Shown: piece after piece, positions 1 to 7,380 of the stretch
How positions within the stretch are numbered: position 1 is the stretch's first letter
Layout of the letters: each line of letters begins with the position of its first letter
From: an uncultured Clostridia bacterium
GTDB taxonomy: Bacteria; Bacillota; Clostridia; Oscillospirales; Ruminococcaceae
Assembly (NCBI GenBank): GCA_947631995.1
Contig: CANRNT010000017.1
Location: 1-43,455 of the forward strand
Length of the DNA: 43,455 bases
Reading direction: 5' to 3'
The notes under the pieces: generated by a model
What the model was told of the DNA's origin: nothing
The model's input: the letters and a program-made list of their open reading frames with translations, nothing else
Database searches by the model: none
Made by a program: the position numbers and the translations under genes

Positions 1-91
<91 letters not shown>

Positions 92-94
92 TAA

Positions 95-133
95 AAACTC
101 CTTTGGTACAAACGTATCAAAGGAGATTTTTTA
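95..133 (+). terminator. Bidirectional rho-independent terminator after 5S rRNA
   Basis: CTCCTTTG (98-105) pairs with CAAAGGAG (118-125), with inner TAC/GTA pairs, followed by a T run on the plus strand and preceded by an A run. It can end the rRNA operon on the plus strand and the convergent DUF3793 gene on the minus strand. Confidence 0.88.
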
Positions 134-688
134 TTCTTCACGCTTTTTTACAGTCAGCTTGTCGAGCGTGCTGCCCTGCCGCTGAAGCCTGCTGTAAATG
201 CGCGTGCATTTTGAAAATTTGTCAAAACAGCGCCTTGCCTGTTCCTCGTTGCCGTAGACCTTCCAGTATCCGCAAAGTCGGCAGGGACGGTCGTTTTTTA
301 TAAAGCCCTCAACATCGGACGGCGGATAACCGAGGAAAAGTCCTATCTCGTGCGGAAAGCTTTTGCAGTTGGAAAGCCTTTTTTGCAGTCGCACAATGTC
401 CTCACAGCAGCTTTTGCATGAGTAACCGCAGCGGCAAAGGAGCCTGTGTGCGGTGCGGTCACGCAGATCGCGTTTTAGCATATCGGGGCGGTAAATGTAT
501 ACAAGCGCCCTTTCGTTCTCGTATTTCAGCGGCAGAGCGCGCAGACCCTTCGGTACGAGGCGCCTGTTCAGATCGCGAAGCTCGTATATCATCTCCCGAC
601 GGCTTTCAAAATCGTATGTGAAAATGTTTCCCGTTTTCAGACCTGCAAGCGTCGGCGAGCAATGGCGGACGATAATATCTTCGGACAT
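131..688 (-). CDS. DUF3793 family protein
   Basis: A cytoplasmic protein of 185 residues with no signal peptide or membrane segment. It matches the DUF3793 pattern seen in anaerobic Firmicutes: HCSPTLAGLKTGN near the N-terminus, a Cys-rich middle (CGYSCKSCC), FLGYPPSDVEGFI, and CRLCGYWKVYG towards the C-terminus. The biochemical role of the family is unknown to me; the many cysteines fit metal or redox chemistry, which is inference. An upstream in-frame ATG at 706 would add six residues (MKRKKR), but the AAGGAAG lying inside that stretch is well placed as the ribosome binding site for the ATG at 688, so I chose 688. The gene is monocistronic, with a strong promoter and a palindromic operator upstream. 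It is convergent with the rRNA operon and shares its terminator. Confidence 0.85.
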   Translation of the reverse strand: MSEDIIVRHCSPTLAGLKTGNIFTYDFESRREMIYELRDLNRRLVPKGLRALPLKYENERALVYIYRPDMLKRDLRDRTAHRLLCRCGYSCKSCCEDIVRLQKRLSNCKSFPHEIGLFLGYPPSDVEGFIKNDRPCRLCGYWKVYGNEEQARRCFDKFSKCTRIYSRLQRQGSTLDKLTVKKREE

Positions 689-751
689 TCTTTTCTTCCT
701 TTTCATAAATATATTTTGTGGACTGTATCAAAACATATTCGTATTTATTAT

Positions 752-771
752 AAGTTAGCATATGCTAACTT
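752..771. promoter_or_regulatory. Perfect 20-bp palindromic operator at the DUF3793 start site
   Basis: AAGTTAGCAT (752-761) and ATGCTAACTT (762-771) form a gap-free palindrome directly downstream of the -10 box, covering the expected start site. A dimeric repressor bound here would block a very strong promoter. The TTAGC...GCTAA core resembles DtxR/MntR-type metalloregulator sites; the identity of the regulator is inferred, not shown. Confidence 0.78.
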
Positions 772-772
772 T

Positions 773-801
773 ATTATACTTTATATTTATTGCGTTGTCA
801 A
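773..801 (-). promoter_or_regulatory. Consensus sigma-A promoter of the DUF3793 gene
   Basis: On the minus strand TTGACA (796-801) and TATAAT (773-778) are separated by exactly 17 bases. Both hexamers are perfect consensus. Transcription should begin near 766, inside the palindrome that follows. Confidence 0.9.
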
Positions 802-850
802 GAAGCATGTAAAAATTTTTTCTGCGGCAATAAAAATGCGTCGGCGGCTA

Positions 851-879
851 TTGAAATTTATCCAATGTTATTGTATAAT
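851..879 (+). promoter_or_regulatory. Sigma-A promoter of the CBM/cellulase unit
   Basis: TTGAAA (851-856), 17-base spacer, TATAAT (874-879). It lies 35 bases upstream of the CBM protein start, with AAAGGA at 901-906 as ribosome binding site. Confidence 0.8.
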
Positions 880-914
880 TAATATGTATATGATCGTGTG
901 AAAGGATAATCGAT

Positions 915-1628
915 ATGGATATAAAAGATGAGAAGCAGCAACAGACGGACGAAGCTTTGGAAACTGCTGAAAATGACGCCCCCGAGAAAGTGAAAAAACA
1001 TCTTTCCGATGAGGTAAAACAGAATATAGCAGGACTTGCCGTCATAGGTATTATTACGGTAGGACTGTGCATTACGGGGATAATAGGCGGCAGAAACGGC
1101 GACGATAAGATACCCGTTGCAGACAGTTCTTCCGCCGCGCTGACTACTGCTTATGACAGCAGCTCTTCTAAGGCGACCACTACGTCGTCGAAATCGTCTG
1201 AAAGCGATACCTCCTCCGACAGCAGCGCCGAGGAGACCACCGCTTCCGAAACCTCCGCTGAAGCCGAGCCTGCCCCTGCCGAACCTCCTGCTGCCGATCC
1301 CCAACCTAATGTAAGCGAAGGACTTTCGGCAAGTTGTTCTGTTACCAACTCGTGGAGAGATGGCGATTACTATTGTATGGGTATTGACATTACTATAAAT
1401 AATGGTACTTCGTCTGAAAAGAACGGCTGGACGGTAAGTATGACAGTTCCGTCGGGTACTGAAATATCGGGCACGGGATGGTGCGGTATTTTTTCTGTAA
1501 ATGGAAATACTATAACTATAACAAATGAAAGTTACAACGGTGTTATTGCCGCAGGCAGTCAGATCACCGGCATAGGTATGAATATTAAAAGCCCGAGTGA
1601 ATTCACACCGTCCGCTTCGGTGCAGTGA
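915..1628 (+). CDS. Membrane-anchored carbohydrate-binding protein without a catalytic domain
   Basis: The 237-residue protein has a charged cytoplasmic head (1-37), one membrane segment (about 38-58), a Ser/Thr/Ala/Glu/Pro-rich linker (about 65-130), and a C-terminal beta-sandwich-like module (about 135-237) resembling CBM2. The module shows a conserved NSW near its start, a tryptophan after the asparagine-rich strand (NGW), and a closing gIgMnikSPSEF strand. There is no hydrolase domain, so it probably displays a glycan-binding module on the cell surface. It is followed 15 bases later by a GH5 cellulase with the same anchor-linker-CBM design. The pair look like one operon for attaching to cellulose and cutting it at the cell surface. 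The ligand is inferred. The CBM could belong to a related cellulose-binding family. Confidence 0.8.
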   Translation: MDIKDEKQQQTDEALETAENDAPEKVKKHLSDEVKQNIAGLAVIGIITVGLCITGIIGGRNGDDKIPVADSSSAALTTAYDSSSSKATTTSSKSSESDTSSDSSAEETTASETSAEAEPAPAEPPAADPQPNVSEGLSASCSVTNSWRDGDYYCMGIDITINNGTSSEKNGWTVSMTVPSGTEISGTGWCGIFSVNGNTITITNESYNGVIAAGSQITGIGMNIKSPSEFTPSASVQ

Positions 1629-1643
1629 CGAAGAGGTGCGTAT

Positions 1644-3602
1644 ATGGGAAAATTCACAAACTGGATGAACAATACTTTCTTTAAGGAAAATATGTCCGAA
1701 AAGCAAAAGCTCCGGATAAAGACAGGCATAGCGATAATAGCCGTTCTCATAATCGCAATATTCGCCGTGAGCATAGTGTATGCTCATAACCTTTACGTTG
1801 ATACTCACAAGGATAAAAACACGTCGTCGGATACGCAGTCCTCTGCGGCGGTGACGGACAGCTCGTCATCGGCAAAAAAAGAAGGCTCGTCCAAGGCGGA
1901 AAACAGCAGCTCGGCGGACAGCAGCTCTGAGCAGGGGGAAGTCAAGGGTATTTCGGTAACGTATAATATATCGAATACATGGGAGAACAACGGCAAGACC
2001 TGCTATCAGGTAGATCTGAATATAAAGAATAACGACGCCGAAGCGCTGTCGGGCTGGAGCCTTACGATGAATGTGAACGAGGGCGATACTGTTGACGGCT
2101 GGAACGCTTCTTACAAGATTGACGGTACAACTCTTTCTATCACTCCGCAAGAGCATAATAATGAGATAGCGGGCGGCGGAAGCGTTGACATAGGTTTTAT
2201 ACTAACAACATCGGGCAGCTTTGACGCGGACTCAATAAAGGTGAACAACAGCGGCGTTACCGTAAATAAAGGCTCGTCGGCGGGCAATAATAACCAACAG
2301 CAGGGCGGCAATAACGGCGGCGGAAATAACGCTCAGTCGTCAGTCAATGTCGAAGAGCTGCTTGCAAGGAGCGAGAACGCCGTCCAAGGCGACGACTGGC
2401 TCTCCGTAAAGGGCAACAAGATAGTCGATAAAGACGGTAAAGAGGTGTGGCTGACAGGCGTCAATTGGTTCGGCTACAATACGGGCACGAATATATTTGA
2501 CGGTCTTTGGGGAAGCGAGCTTGTTTCCTCCGTTACAGCGATCGCCGATCACGGCTTCAATTTGATAAGGATACCTTTTTCTGCCGAGCTGATAAATCAA
2601 TGGGCAGCCGGAGAGTATCCCCAGGCTAACTACAACCAAGCGTATAACCCCGACCTCAATTCGATGAACAGTCTTGAGATATTCGATTATGTGCTGAAGC
2701 TGTGCGAGGCGAACGGTATCAAGGTAATGATAGATATCCATTGCGCAAAGACTGACGCCTCGGGTCATACCGTAAATCTGTGGTACAATGACAGCGTCAC
2801 CACCGAGGACTATTACAAAGCCCTCGAATGGATGGCAGACCGCTATAAGGATAACGATACGATCATTGCTTACGATCTGAAAAACGAACCTCACGGCAAA
2901 CCGTATGAGGGCGATAAGGCGGCAAAATGGGATACGTCAAAGGACGCGAACAACTGGAAGTATGTCGCTGAAACGGCGGCTTCAAGAGTACTAGCAAAGA
3001 ACCCGAATGTCCTGATAATGGTGGAGGGTATAGAGATATATCCGAAAGATATCAAGAAAAACGGCGATTTTCATTCCACCGATGAAAAAGATTATTACTT
3101 CAACTGGTGGGGCGGAAATCTGCGCGGCGTGAAGAACGACCCGATAGATCTGGGCAAGTATCAGAATAAGCTTGTGTATTCGCCGCACGATTATGGCCCG
3201 ACCGTTTATCAGCAGCCGTGGTTTCAAGGAGATTACGACTTTGACAGCCTTATGAAAGAGTGTTGGCAGGAAAACTGGTTCTATATCCATAAGCAGAACA
3301 TCGCCCCTCTGCTGATAGGCGAATGGGGCGGCTTTATGACCGAGCCTAATATAACGTGGATGACTTATATGCGGCAGCTCATAAAGGAAAATCATCTGAA
3401 CCATACCTTCTGGTGCTTTAACGCAAACTCGGGCGATACGGGCGGATTGGTGCTTGACGACTTTACAACTTGGGACGAGGAAAAGTATGCGTTCGTCAAG
3501 GAAGTATTGTGGCAGCAGGACGGAAAGTTCGTGGGTCTTGACCATGAGATACCCCTCGGCAAAAACGGTATCGACCTTTCGGAAGCTAAAAGCCTCAGTT
3601 AG
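1644..3602 (+). CDS. Membrane-anchored CBM2-like + GH5 (subfamily 1-like) endo-beta-1,4-glucanase
   Basis: The 652-residue protein is a surface-anchored cellulase. Its layout is: cytoplasmic head; signal-anchor membrane helix (about 27-47); Ser/Lys/Glu linker (about 58-98); CBM2-like module (about 102-205, with NTW, SGW and WNA tryptophans); Gly/Asn/Gln linker (about 206-232); GH5 TIM barrel (about 250-640). The barrel shows [10 protein letters not shown] at the start, [13 protein letters not shown] and the acid/base motif DLKNEPHG (Glu415). It also has WWGGNLRG, the YSPHDYGP substrate-site motif, and the nucleophile motif LLIGEWGG (Glu560). These motifs resemble the Acidothermus E1 type, so I place it in GH5 subfamily 1. 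Expected reaction is endo-hydrolysis of beta-1,4-glucan. No dockerin or sortase motif is present; attachment is through the N-terminal helix. It is probably co-transcribed with the upstream CBM protein. Confidence 0.94.
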   Translation: MGKFTNWMNNTFFKENMSEKQKLRIKTGIAIIAVLIIAIFAVSIVYAHNLYVDTHKDKNTSSDTQSSAAVTDSSSSAKKEGSSKAENSSSADSSSEQGEVKGISVTYNISNTWENNGKTCYQVDLNIKNNDAEALSGWSLTMNVNEGDTVDGWNASYKIDGTTLSITPQEHNNEIAGGGSVDIGFILTTSGSFDADSIKVNNSGVTVNKGSSAGNNNQQQGGNNGGGNNAQSSVNVEELLARSENAVQGDDWLSVKGNKIVDKDGKEVWLTGVNWFGYNTGTNIFDGLWGSELVSSVTAIADHGFNLIRIPFSAELINQWAAGEYPQANYNQAYNPDLNSMNSLEIFDYVLKLCEANGIKVMIDIHCAKTDASGHTVNLWYNDSVTTEDYYKALEWMADRYKDNDTIIAYDLKNEPHGKPYEGDKAAKWDTSKDANNWKYVAETAASRVLAKNPNVLIMVEGIEIYPKDIKKNGDFHSTDEKDYYFNWWGGNLRGVKNDPIDLGKYQNKLVYSPHDYGPTVYQQPWFQGDYDFDSLMKECWQENWFYIHKQNIAPLLIGEWGGFMTEPNITWMTYMRQLIKENHLNHTFWCFNANSGDTGGLVLDDFTTWDEEKYAFVKEVLWQQDGKFVGLDHEIPLGKNGIDLSEAKSLS

Positions 3603-3640
3603 TGTTAGGTATACATAGTATAAAAAGGAGAGTGCAGACA

Positions 3641-4423
3641 ATGAGGAAAGCAGTCAGCGGCGAAGTTGCCGTGATAACGGGCGCAAGCTCGGGAATAGGC
3701 AGAGAGATAGCCTTGATACTTGACAGGCTCGGATATGAAACTGTGTTGGCGGCAAGACGCGCCGACAGACTGGAAGAGCTTAAAGAGCGTATGAAAAATC
3801 CGTCGCGTACAGTCTGCGCCGACCTATCGCAGGAAAGTGAATGTAAACGGCTGTACGACGAAGTAAAGGACGACAACGTGCAGATATTGATAAACTGCGC
3901 AGGCTTCGGAGCGGCGGGATACTTCTGCGAAGTGCCGCTGGAAAAAGAGCTTGCAATGATAGATACCAATGTCAAAGCGGTACACATACTGTGCAAGCTG
4001 TTTCTTGAAAGGTTCACGGAGAATGACAGCGGCTATATCCTCAATGTTGCTTCCTCGGCAGGACTTATGCCCGGTGGGCCGCTCATGGCGGCATATTATG
4101 CCACAAAGGCGTATGTGTGCAGCCTGACCAACGCCATAGCTACGGAGCTGAAAGATATGTGCAGCAGCGTATATATCGGAGCGCTTTGCCCCGGGCCAGT
4201 CGAAACTGAATTTAACAGCGTAGCTGACGTGGATTTTGCCATGAAAGGGATATCGGCAAAATACTGCGCACAGTATGCCGTTATGGAGATGTTCGACCGC
4301 AAAGTTACCATAATCCCCGAAGCGAAAATGAAAGCCGCCGCGCTTGCTCAAAGGCTTGTCCCTAAGAGCGTAACGCTTGGAGTTGCGGCGAGATATCAAA
4401 GCAAAAAACAAAAGCTGAACTGA
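3641..4423 (+). CDS. Short-chain dehydrogenase/reductase (SDR)
   Basis: This is a classical SDR of 260 residues, the usual family length. It has the NAD(P)-binding TGASSGIG motif (residues 13-20), an NCAG motif, Ser139, and the catalytic pair Tyr152/Lys156, with Ser 13 residues before Tyr as expected. The sequence resembles the broad DltE/YqjQ-like group of uncharacterised oxidoreductases, so the substrate cannot be assigned. I chose the ATG at 3641 because AAAGGAG lies at 3625-3631; an upstream in-frame start at 3602 has no such site and would add non-SDR residues. It begins 38 bases after the cellulase and is probably read through from it, ending at the terminator near 4443. Confidence 0.88.
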   Translation: MRKAVSGEVAVITGASSGIGREIALILDRLGYETVLAARRADRLEELKERMKNPSRTVCADLSQESECKRLYDEVKDDNVQILINCAGFGAAGYFCEVPLEKELAMIDTNVKAVHILCKLFLERFTENDSGYILNVASSAGLMPGGPLMAAYYATKAYVCSLTNAIATELKDMCSSVYIGALCPGPVETEFNSVADVDFAMKGISAKYCAQYAVMEMFDRKVTIIPEAKMKAAALAQRLVPKSVTLGVAARYQSKKQKLN

Positions 4424-4442
4424 CTTATCCAGCATAGAAGTG

Positions 4443-4483
4443 AGGGTCTTACAGGTCTTTTGACTTGTAAGGCTCTTTTTTAT
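4443..4483 (+). terminator. Rho-independent terminator after the SDR gene
   Basis: TTACAGGTC (4449-4457) pairs with GACTTGTAA (4462-4470) with one mismatch; outer pairs extend the stem and a T run follows at 4474-4482. Confidence 0.83.
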
Positions 4484-4576
4484 GTCTTTTTATTGGTGAA
4501 TTTAAACAAATTTGACTGTGTAAATTTGTGCAAAACAGAGAAATTCGAAATTTTTTTGTAAAATTTCATTTTTTGG

Positions 4577-4606
4577 TGTAACATTTTTGCCTTTAGATGT
4601 GTACTT
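4577..4606 (+). promoter_or_regulatory. Candidate ECF-sigma promoter of the ABC/lipoprotein operon
   Basis: TGTAAC (4577-4582), 17-base spacer, TGTACTT (4600-4606). The -35-like half is followed by ATTTT, and A/T tracts lie upstream as in an UP element. The same element, with the same spacing, lies upstream of the FtsX permease at 26452-26481 on the minus strand. The AAC in the -35 and GTA in the -10 fit ECF sigma promoters such as those of SigW/SigX. I see no convincing sigma-A promoter in this gap. Confidence 0.65.
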
Positions 4607-4671
4607 ACAGGTAGAATGAAATTTTGTATTTGATGATTTGCCGAAAAATAACCGAAAAGGGGTAAAAAAAT

Positions 4672-6060
4672 ATGTACAGACTTGAACTTAAAAGACTTCT
4701 CAGAAGCAAGGTGTTTATCGTTACTGCGGTAATAATGCTGGCTTACTTCATTTATTTGAACGTGATGTCGGGACGTATGTATTACAGCGATCTGGAAGAA
4801 AGAAAACAGTCAGCACAGCAGGTGAACAGCTATCTTAGCGGCATTTCTCAGCAGGGCGGCGACGGCGATATGCTCAAGGCTCTTCGGGAAAGGCGCACAC
4901 AGGCGTGGGATGGTTTTTGGGCGCTGAATAGTGAGCTTGAGGAAACTCCTGCTTATATAAAGACCGAAAGCCCCGACGGCTCCGTGGTCTCCCGCCTTGC
5001 CGACCCCGTGCCCGAGGAGTATAAGGATAAGGTGGAGCAAATGCAGCAGCTTTCCGATGAAGCCATGCTGCTTGACAGTATAATGAAAGTAATGGATTAT
5101 CAGTTGAACATATACCCCAAAGCCATGCGCAGCACGCTGGAAAAAGCTCTGGTACTTATAAACGACCCCGATCAGGACGCCTATACCGTGCGGCTCAATA
5201 AAAAAGCCGTGGACAAATACAATGTTAAGCGCGAATTTGCCTTTATTGACAGCTCTCTCGCCCATACATGGAACGGAACATATACTTTTATGTACGACTA
5301 TTTTTACATAGTCCTTGCGGTAGTGTTCGTGTTTCTTTCAGCGGAGGTTTTCTGCTCCGCGCGTTCAAACAGACTGGAGGGCATTATATATACATCTAAG
5401 TACGGCAGAAGCAGACTGTTCTGCATGAAGTACCTTTCCGCAGCGACAGTTGCATTTGCGGCGGTGCTTGTGTTTACCCTGTCGGACGTCATTACCGCAT
5501 ACAGAGTAATGGGCGGACAGCTGATTATGCAGCCCATACAGATAATGAGCGAGTATCAGCTAAGCGCCGCAGGCATAAATATACTCTCTCTGATACTCAT
5601 ATGCGGCGCGCTGAGACTGCTCATGCTGCTGTTTGTCATTGCGCTCGTGGGAGCTGTCAGCAGCCTGTCAAGGAACGTGTTCATAAGCGCGGTAATAAAT
5701 TCTGTGATAATGTTCACCATGTTTGCGCTGTATGTGTATTCCTCGGGATATATGATACAGGGAGATATAGGCTCGCCCGAAGAAACATTCGACGGCGCAA
5801 GATTTGATATGTTTGAAAAGTTCCGCGCTTTCCTGCCTGCCTGCTTTGCGCAGCCCCATGTTTACTTTGAAAAGTTTGACTATATCAACATTGCGGATTA
5901 CCCGTTTTTAAGGCTGACTACCTGCATAACGGTCACCGCCGCGGCAAGCGTGCTGATGTTTGCATTTGCGTATTTCAGATTTGGAAATGTTCTCGGTATC
6001 CTGCCGAGAAGTATCAGAAGAAAAAATAAAACCCAACTACAAAGGAGCGAATCACAATGA
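4672..6060 (+). CDS. ABC-2-type exporter permease, copy 1
   Basis: The 462-residue membrane protein has a basic N-terminus (MYRLELKRLLRSK), a first membrane helix (about 13-31) and a large extracytoplasmic loop (about 32-205). At least five more helices follow (about 208-228, 258-276, 300-335, 337-360, 415-440). The signature after helix 2, with an acidic/Cys stretch and LEGIIYTSKYGRSRLFCMKYL, is the cytoplasmic coupling region of ABC-2 permeases. It probably pairs with the ATPase encoded at 12505. It is the first gene of an eight-gene operon behind the candidate ECF promoter and overlaps the next gene by four bases (ATGA). Its last 65 residues are almost identical to those of the copy-2 permease, while the rest is clearly more diverged, which suggests recent duplication or gene conversion at the 3' end. 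The substrate is unknown; peptides or envelope components are plausible. Confidence 0.82.
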   Translation: MYRLELKRLLRSKVFIVTAVIMLAYFIYLNVMSGRMYYSDLEERKQSAQQVNSYLSGISQQGGDGDMLKALRERRTQAWDGFWALNSELEETPAYIKTESPDGSVVSRLADPVPEEYKDKVEQMQQLSDEAMLLDSIMKVMDYQLNIYPKAMRSTLEKALVLINDPDQDAYTVRLNKKAVDKYNVKREFAFIDSSLAHTWNGTYTFMYDYFYIVLAVVFVFLSAEVFCSARSNRLEGIIYTSKYGRSRLFCMKYLSAATVAFAAVLVFTLSDVITAYRVMGGQLIMQPIQIMSEYQLSAAGINILSLILICGALRLLMLLFVIALVGAVSSLSRNVFISAVINSVIMFTMFALYVYSSGYMIQGDIGSPEETFDGARFDMFEKFRAFLPACFAQPHVYFEKFDYINIADYPFLRLTTCITVTAAASVLMFAFAYFRFGNVLGILPRSIRRKNKTQLQRSESQ

Positions 6061-6150
6061 AAAGAGCATTAAGCATTATCCTCGCCGCCGCTATGAGTGC
6101 GGCAGTATTCAGCGGCTGCAATGACGAAAACGTCAGCAAATACATACCTG
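5869..6150 (+). repeat. Direct repeat at permease/lipoprotein junction, copy A
   Basis: About 282 bases covering the permease C-terminus, the lipoprotein ribosome binding site and its signal peptide are nearly identical to 8518-8799, exactly 2649 bases downstream. Only scattered single-base differences are seen. Confidence 0.88.
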
Positions 6151-7358
6151 ACGGCAACATCAGCAATATCACCACCGACAGCACCGCCGACAGCAACAGC
6201 ACCGCACCCGACACCGGTATACCCCAAAAGGAGACCGAAGCTCTTGATACCGTCGTTACCGATTACAAGTACGACTTTTGGAGCAATTATCTCGACCTCT
6301 ATGTCATAACCGATAAGTATATCTATTTCCAAGGCATATACAGTTCGGACGGCGCAGGCGGTGACTATTATCAGGATTACAAAATAGATCTGCAAACCGG
6401 CGAGATGATACCCCTTTGCAATGTTCCCGACTGCCTTCATTCATTCACTGATACGGGCTGCGAGTCGTTCATACCTGCTGCTGCAATAGGTGATAAATGC
6501 TATGCCCGTAAACGCACGGGAATAAATGAATCCAACAAAATAATTGACGAAAGCGGCAATGTGGTTTTTGAAAACAAGTTTGCTTCAGATTTTGCTCTGA
6601 AATACGCTGAACAGACTATGGAGGAGTACGACAGCGAAAGAAAAAAGTACGATGAAGATGATGTAAAATATAACATAGGCTTTTTGGCTGATGAAAAAAA
6701 CTTGTATATAACAGGGTATAATTACATCTACGCATATGACATAGAGACCAAGCAGACCACCGAGCCGCTGATAATAGATGAGGAATTCCCATGCAGTTTG
6801 TTGGGAGCTGATATGGACAATAAAAGGGTGTATTTTTCAAACGAGGTATTTGAAGTATTCATGGCAGACATGGCAAACCAAACGGTCACTAAGGTGTATG
6901 ACGGTCAGATATTTGATCTTAAAGGTTACAACGGCAAAATATATTACGCGCGCTTTTTGCCGCGTGACCCCGAAGACCCGGAGGCTCCCTACAAGGCGCA
7001 GATATTTGAATCAGACCCCGACTTTACAAATGAAAAAATGCTTATAGACGGCTGTGCAAATTTCTTTAACATAAAGGACGATAAGATATTTTACTCCGAT
7101 CCGTTAAACGGTGAAGAAAATCAGCAAAGAATGTTGTATAGCTATGATATGAACACAGGCGAAAGCAAAGAGCTCTTTGCCGTTGAAGGTTTAGCAAGAG
7201 TAATTACTGCACCCCATATAGACAGAATATTTGTAATGGGTCATCATACCGATAACACCGGTATATCTACTGTTTCCAACACTACTATCATATCATTCAG
7301 ACCCGATGGCAGCGATGTGTGGACAAACGAGGTCAAAAACCAAGAAGGATTGTATTAA
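6057..7358 (+). CDS. Propeller-like lipoprotein with C-x4-C-x-H motif, copy 1
   Basis: The 433-residue protein has a lipoprotein signal peptide with lipobox FSGC (Cys20), so it should be anchored outside the membrane. A Ser/Thr/Asn/Asp-rich linker follows to about residue 60. The mature part consists of repeated short beta-strand units (YIYFQG, NLYITGYNYIYAYD, RVYFSN, KIYYARF, KIFYSD) with D-x-x-T-G-E turns, as in a beta-propeller. Within it YKIDLQTGEMIPLCNVPDC is followed by L-H and a later Cys, a motif shared with the lipoproteins at 8706 and 11259. The start overlaps the permease stop, indicating translational coupling. Its closest relative is the lipoprotein at 8706. It may sense or capture the substrate of the exporter; the function is unknown. 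Confidence 0.82.
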   Translation: MKRALSIILAAAMSAAVFSGCNDENVSKYIPDGNISNITTDSTADSNSTAPDTGIPQKETEALDTVVTDYKYDFWSNYLDLYVITDKYIYFQGIYSSDGAGGDYYQDYKIDLQTGEMIPLCNVPDCLHSFTDTGCESFIPAAAIGDKCYARKRTGINESNKIIDESGNVVFENKFASDFALKYAEQTMEEYDSERKKYDEDDVKYNIGFLADEKNLYITGYNYIYAYDIETKQTTEPLIIDEEFPCSLLGADMDNKRVYFSNEVFEVFMADMANQTVTKVYDGQIFDLKGYNGKIYYARFLPRDPEDPEAPYKAQIFESDPDFTNEKMLIDGCANFFNIKDDKIFYSDPLNGEENQQRMLYSYDMNTGESKELFAVEGLARVITAPHIDRIFVMGHHTDNTGISTVSNTTIISFRPDGSDVWTNEVKNQEGLY

Positions 7359-7380
7359 CAGCGTATATCAGGAGGGTATT

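Noticed and set aside
4613-4618. Sigma-A promoter (TAGAAT) for the ABC/lipoprotein operon
   Set aside because: The best -35 candidate (TTGCCT) is 19 bases away and poor, and the region is better explained by the element shared with the FtsX gene.
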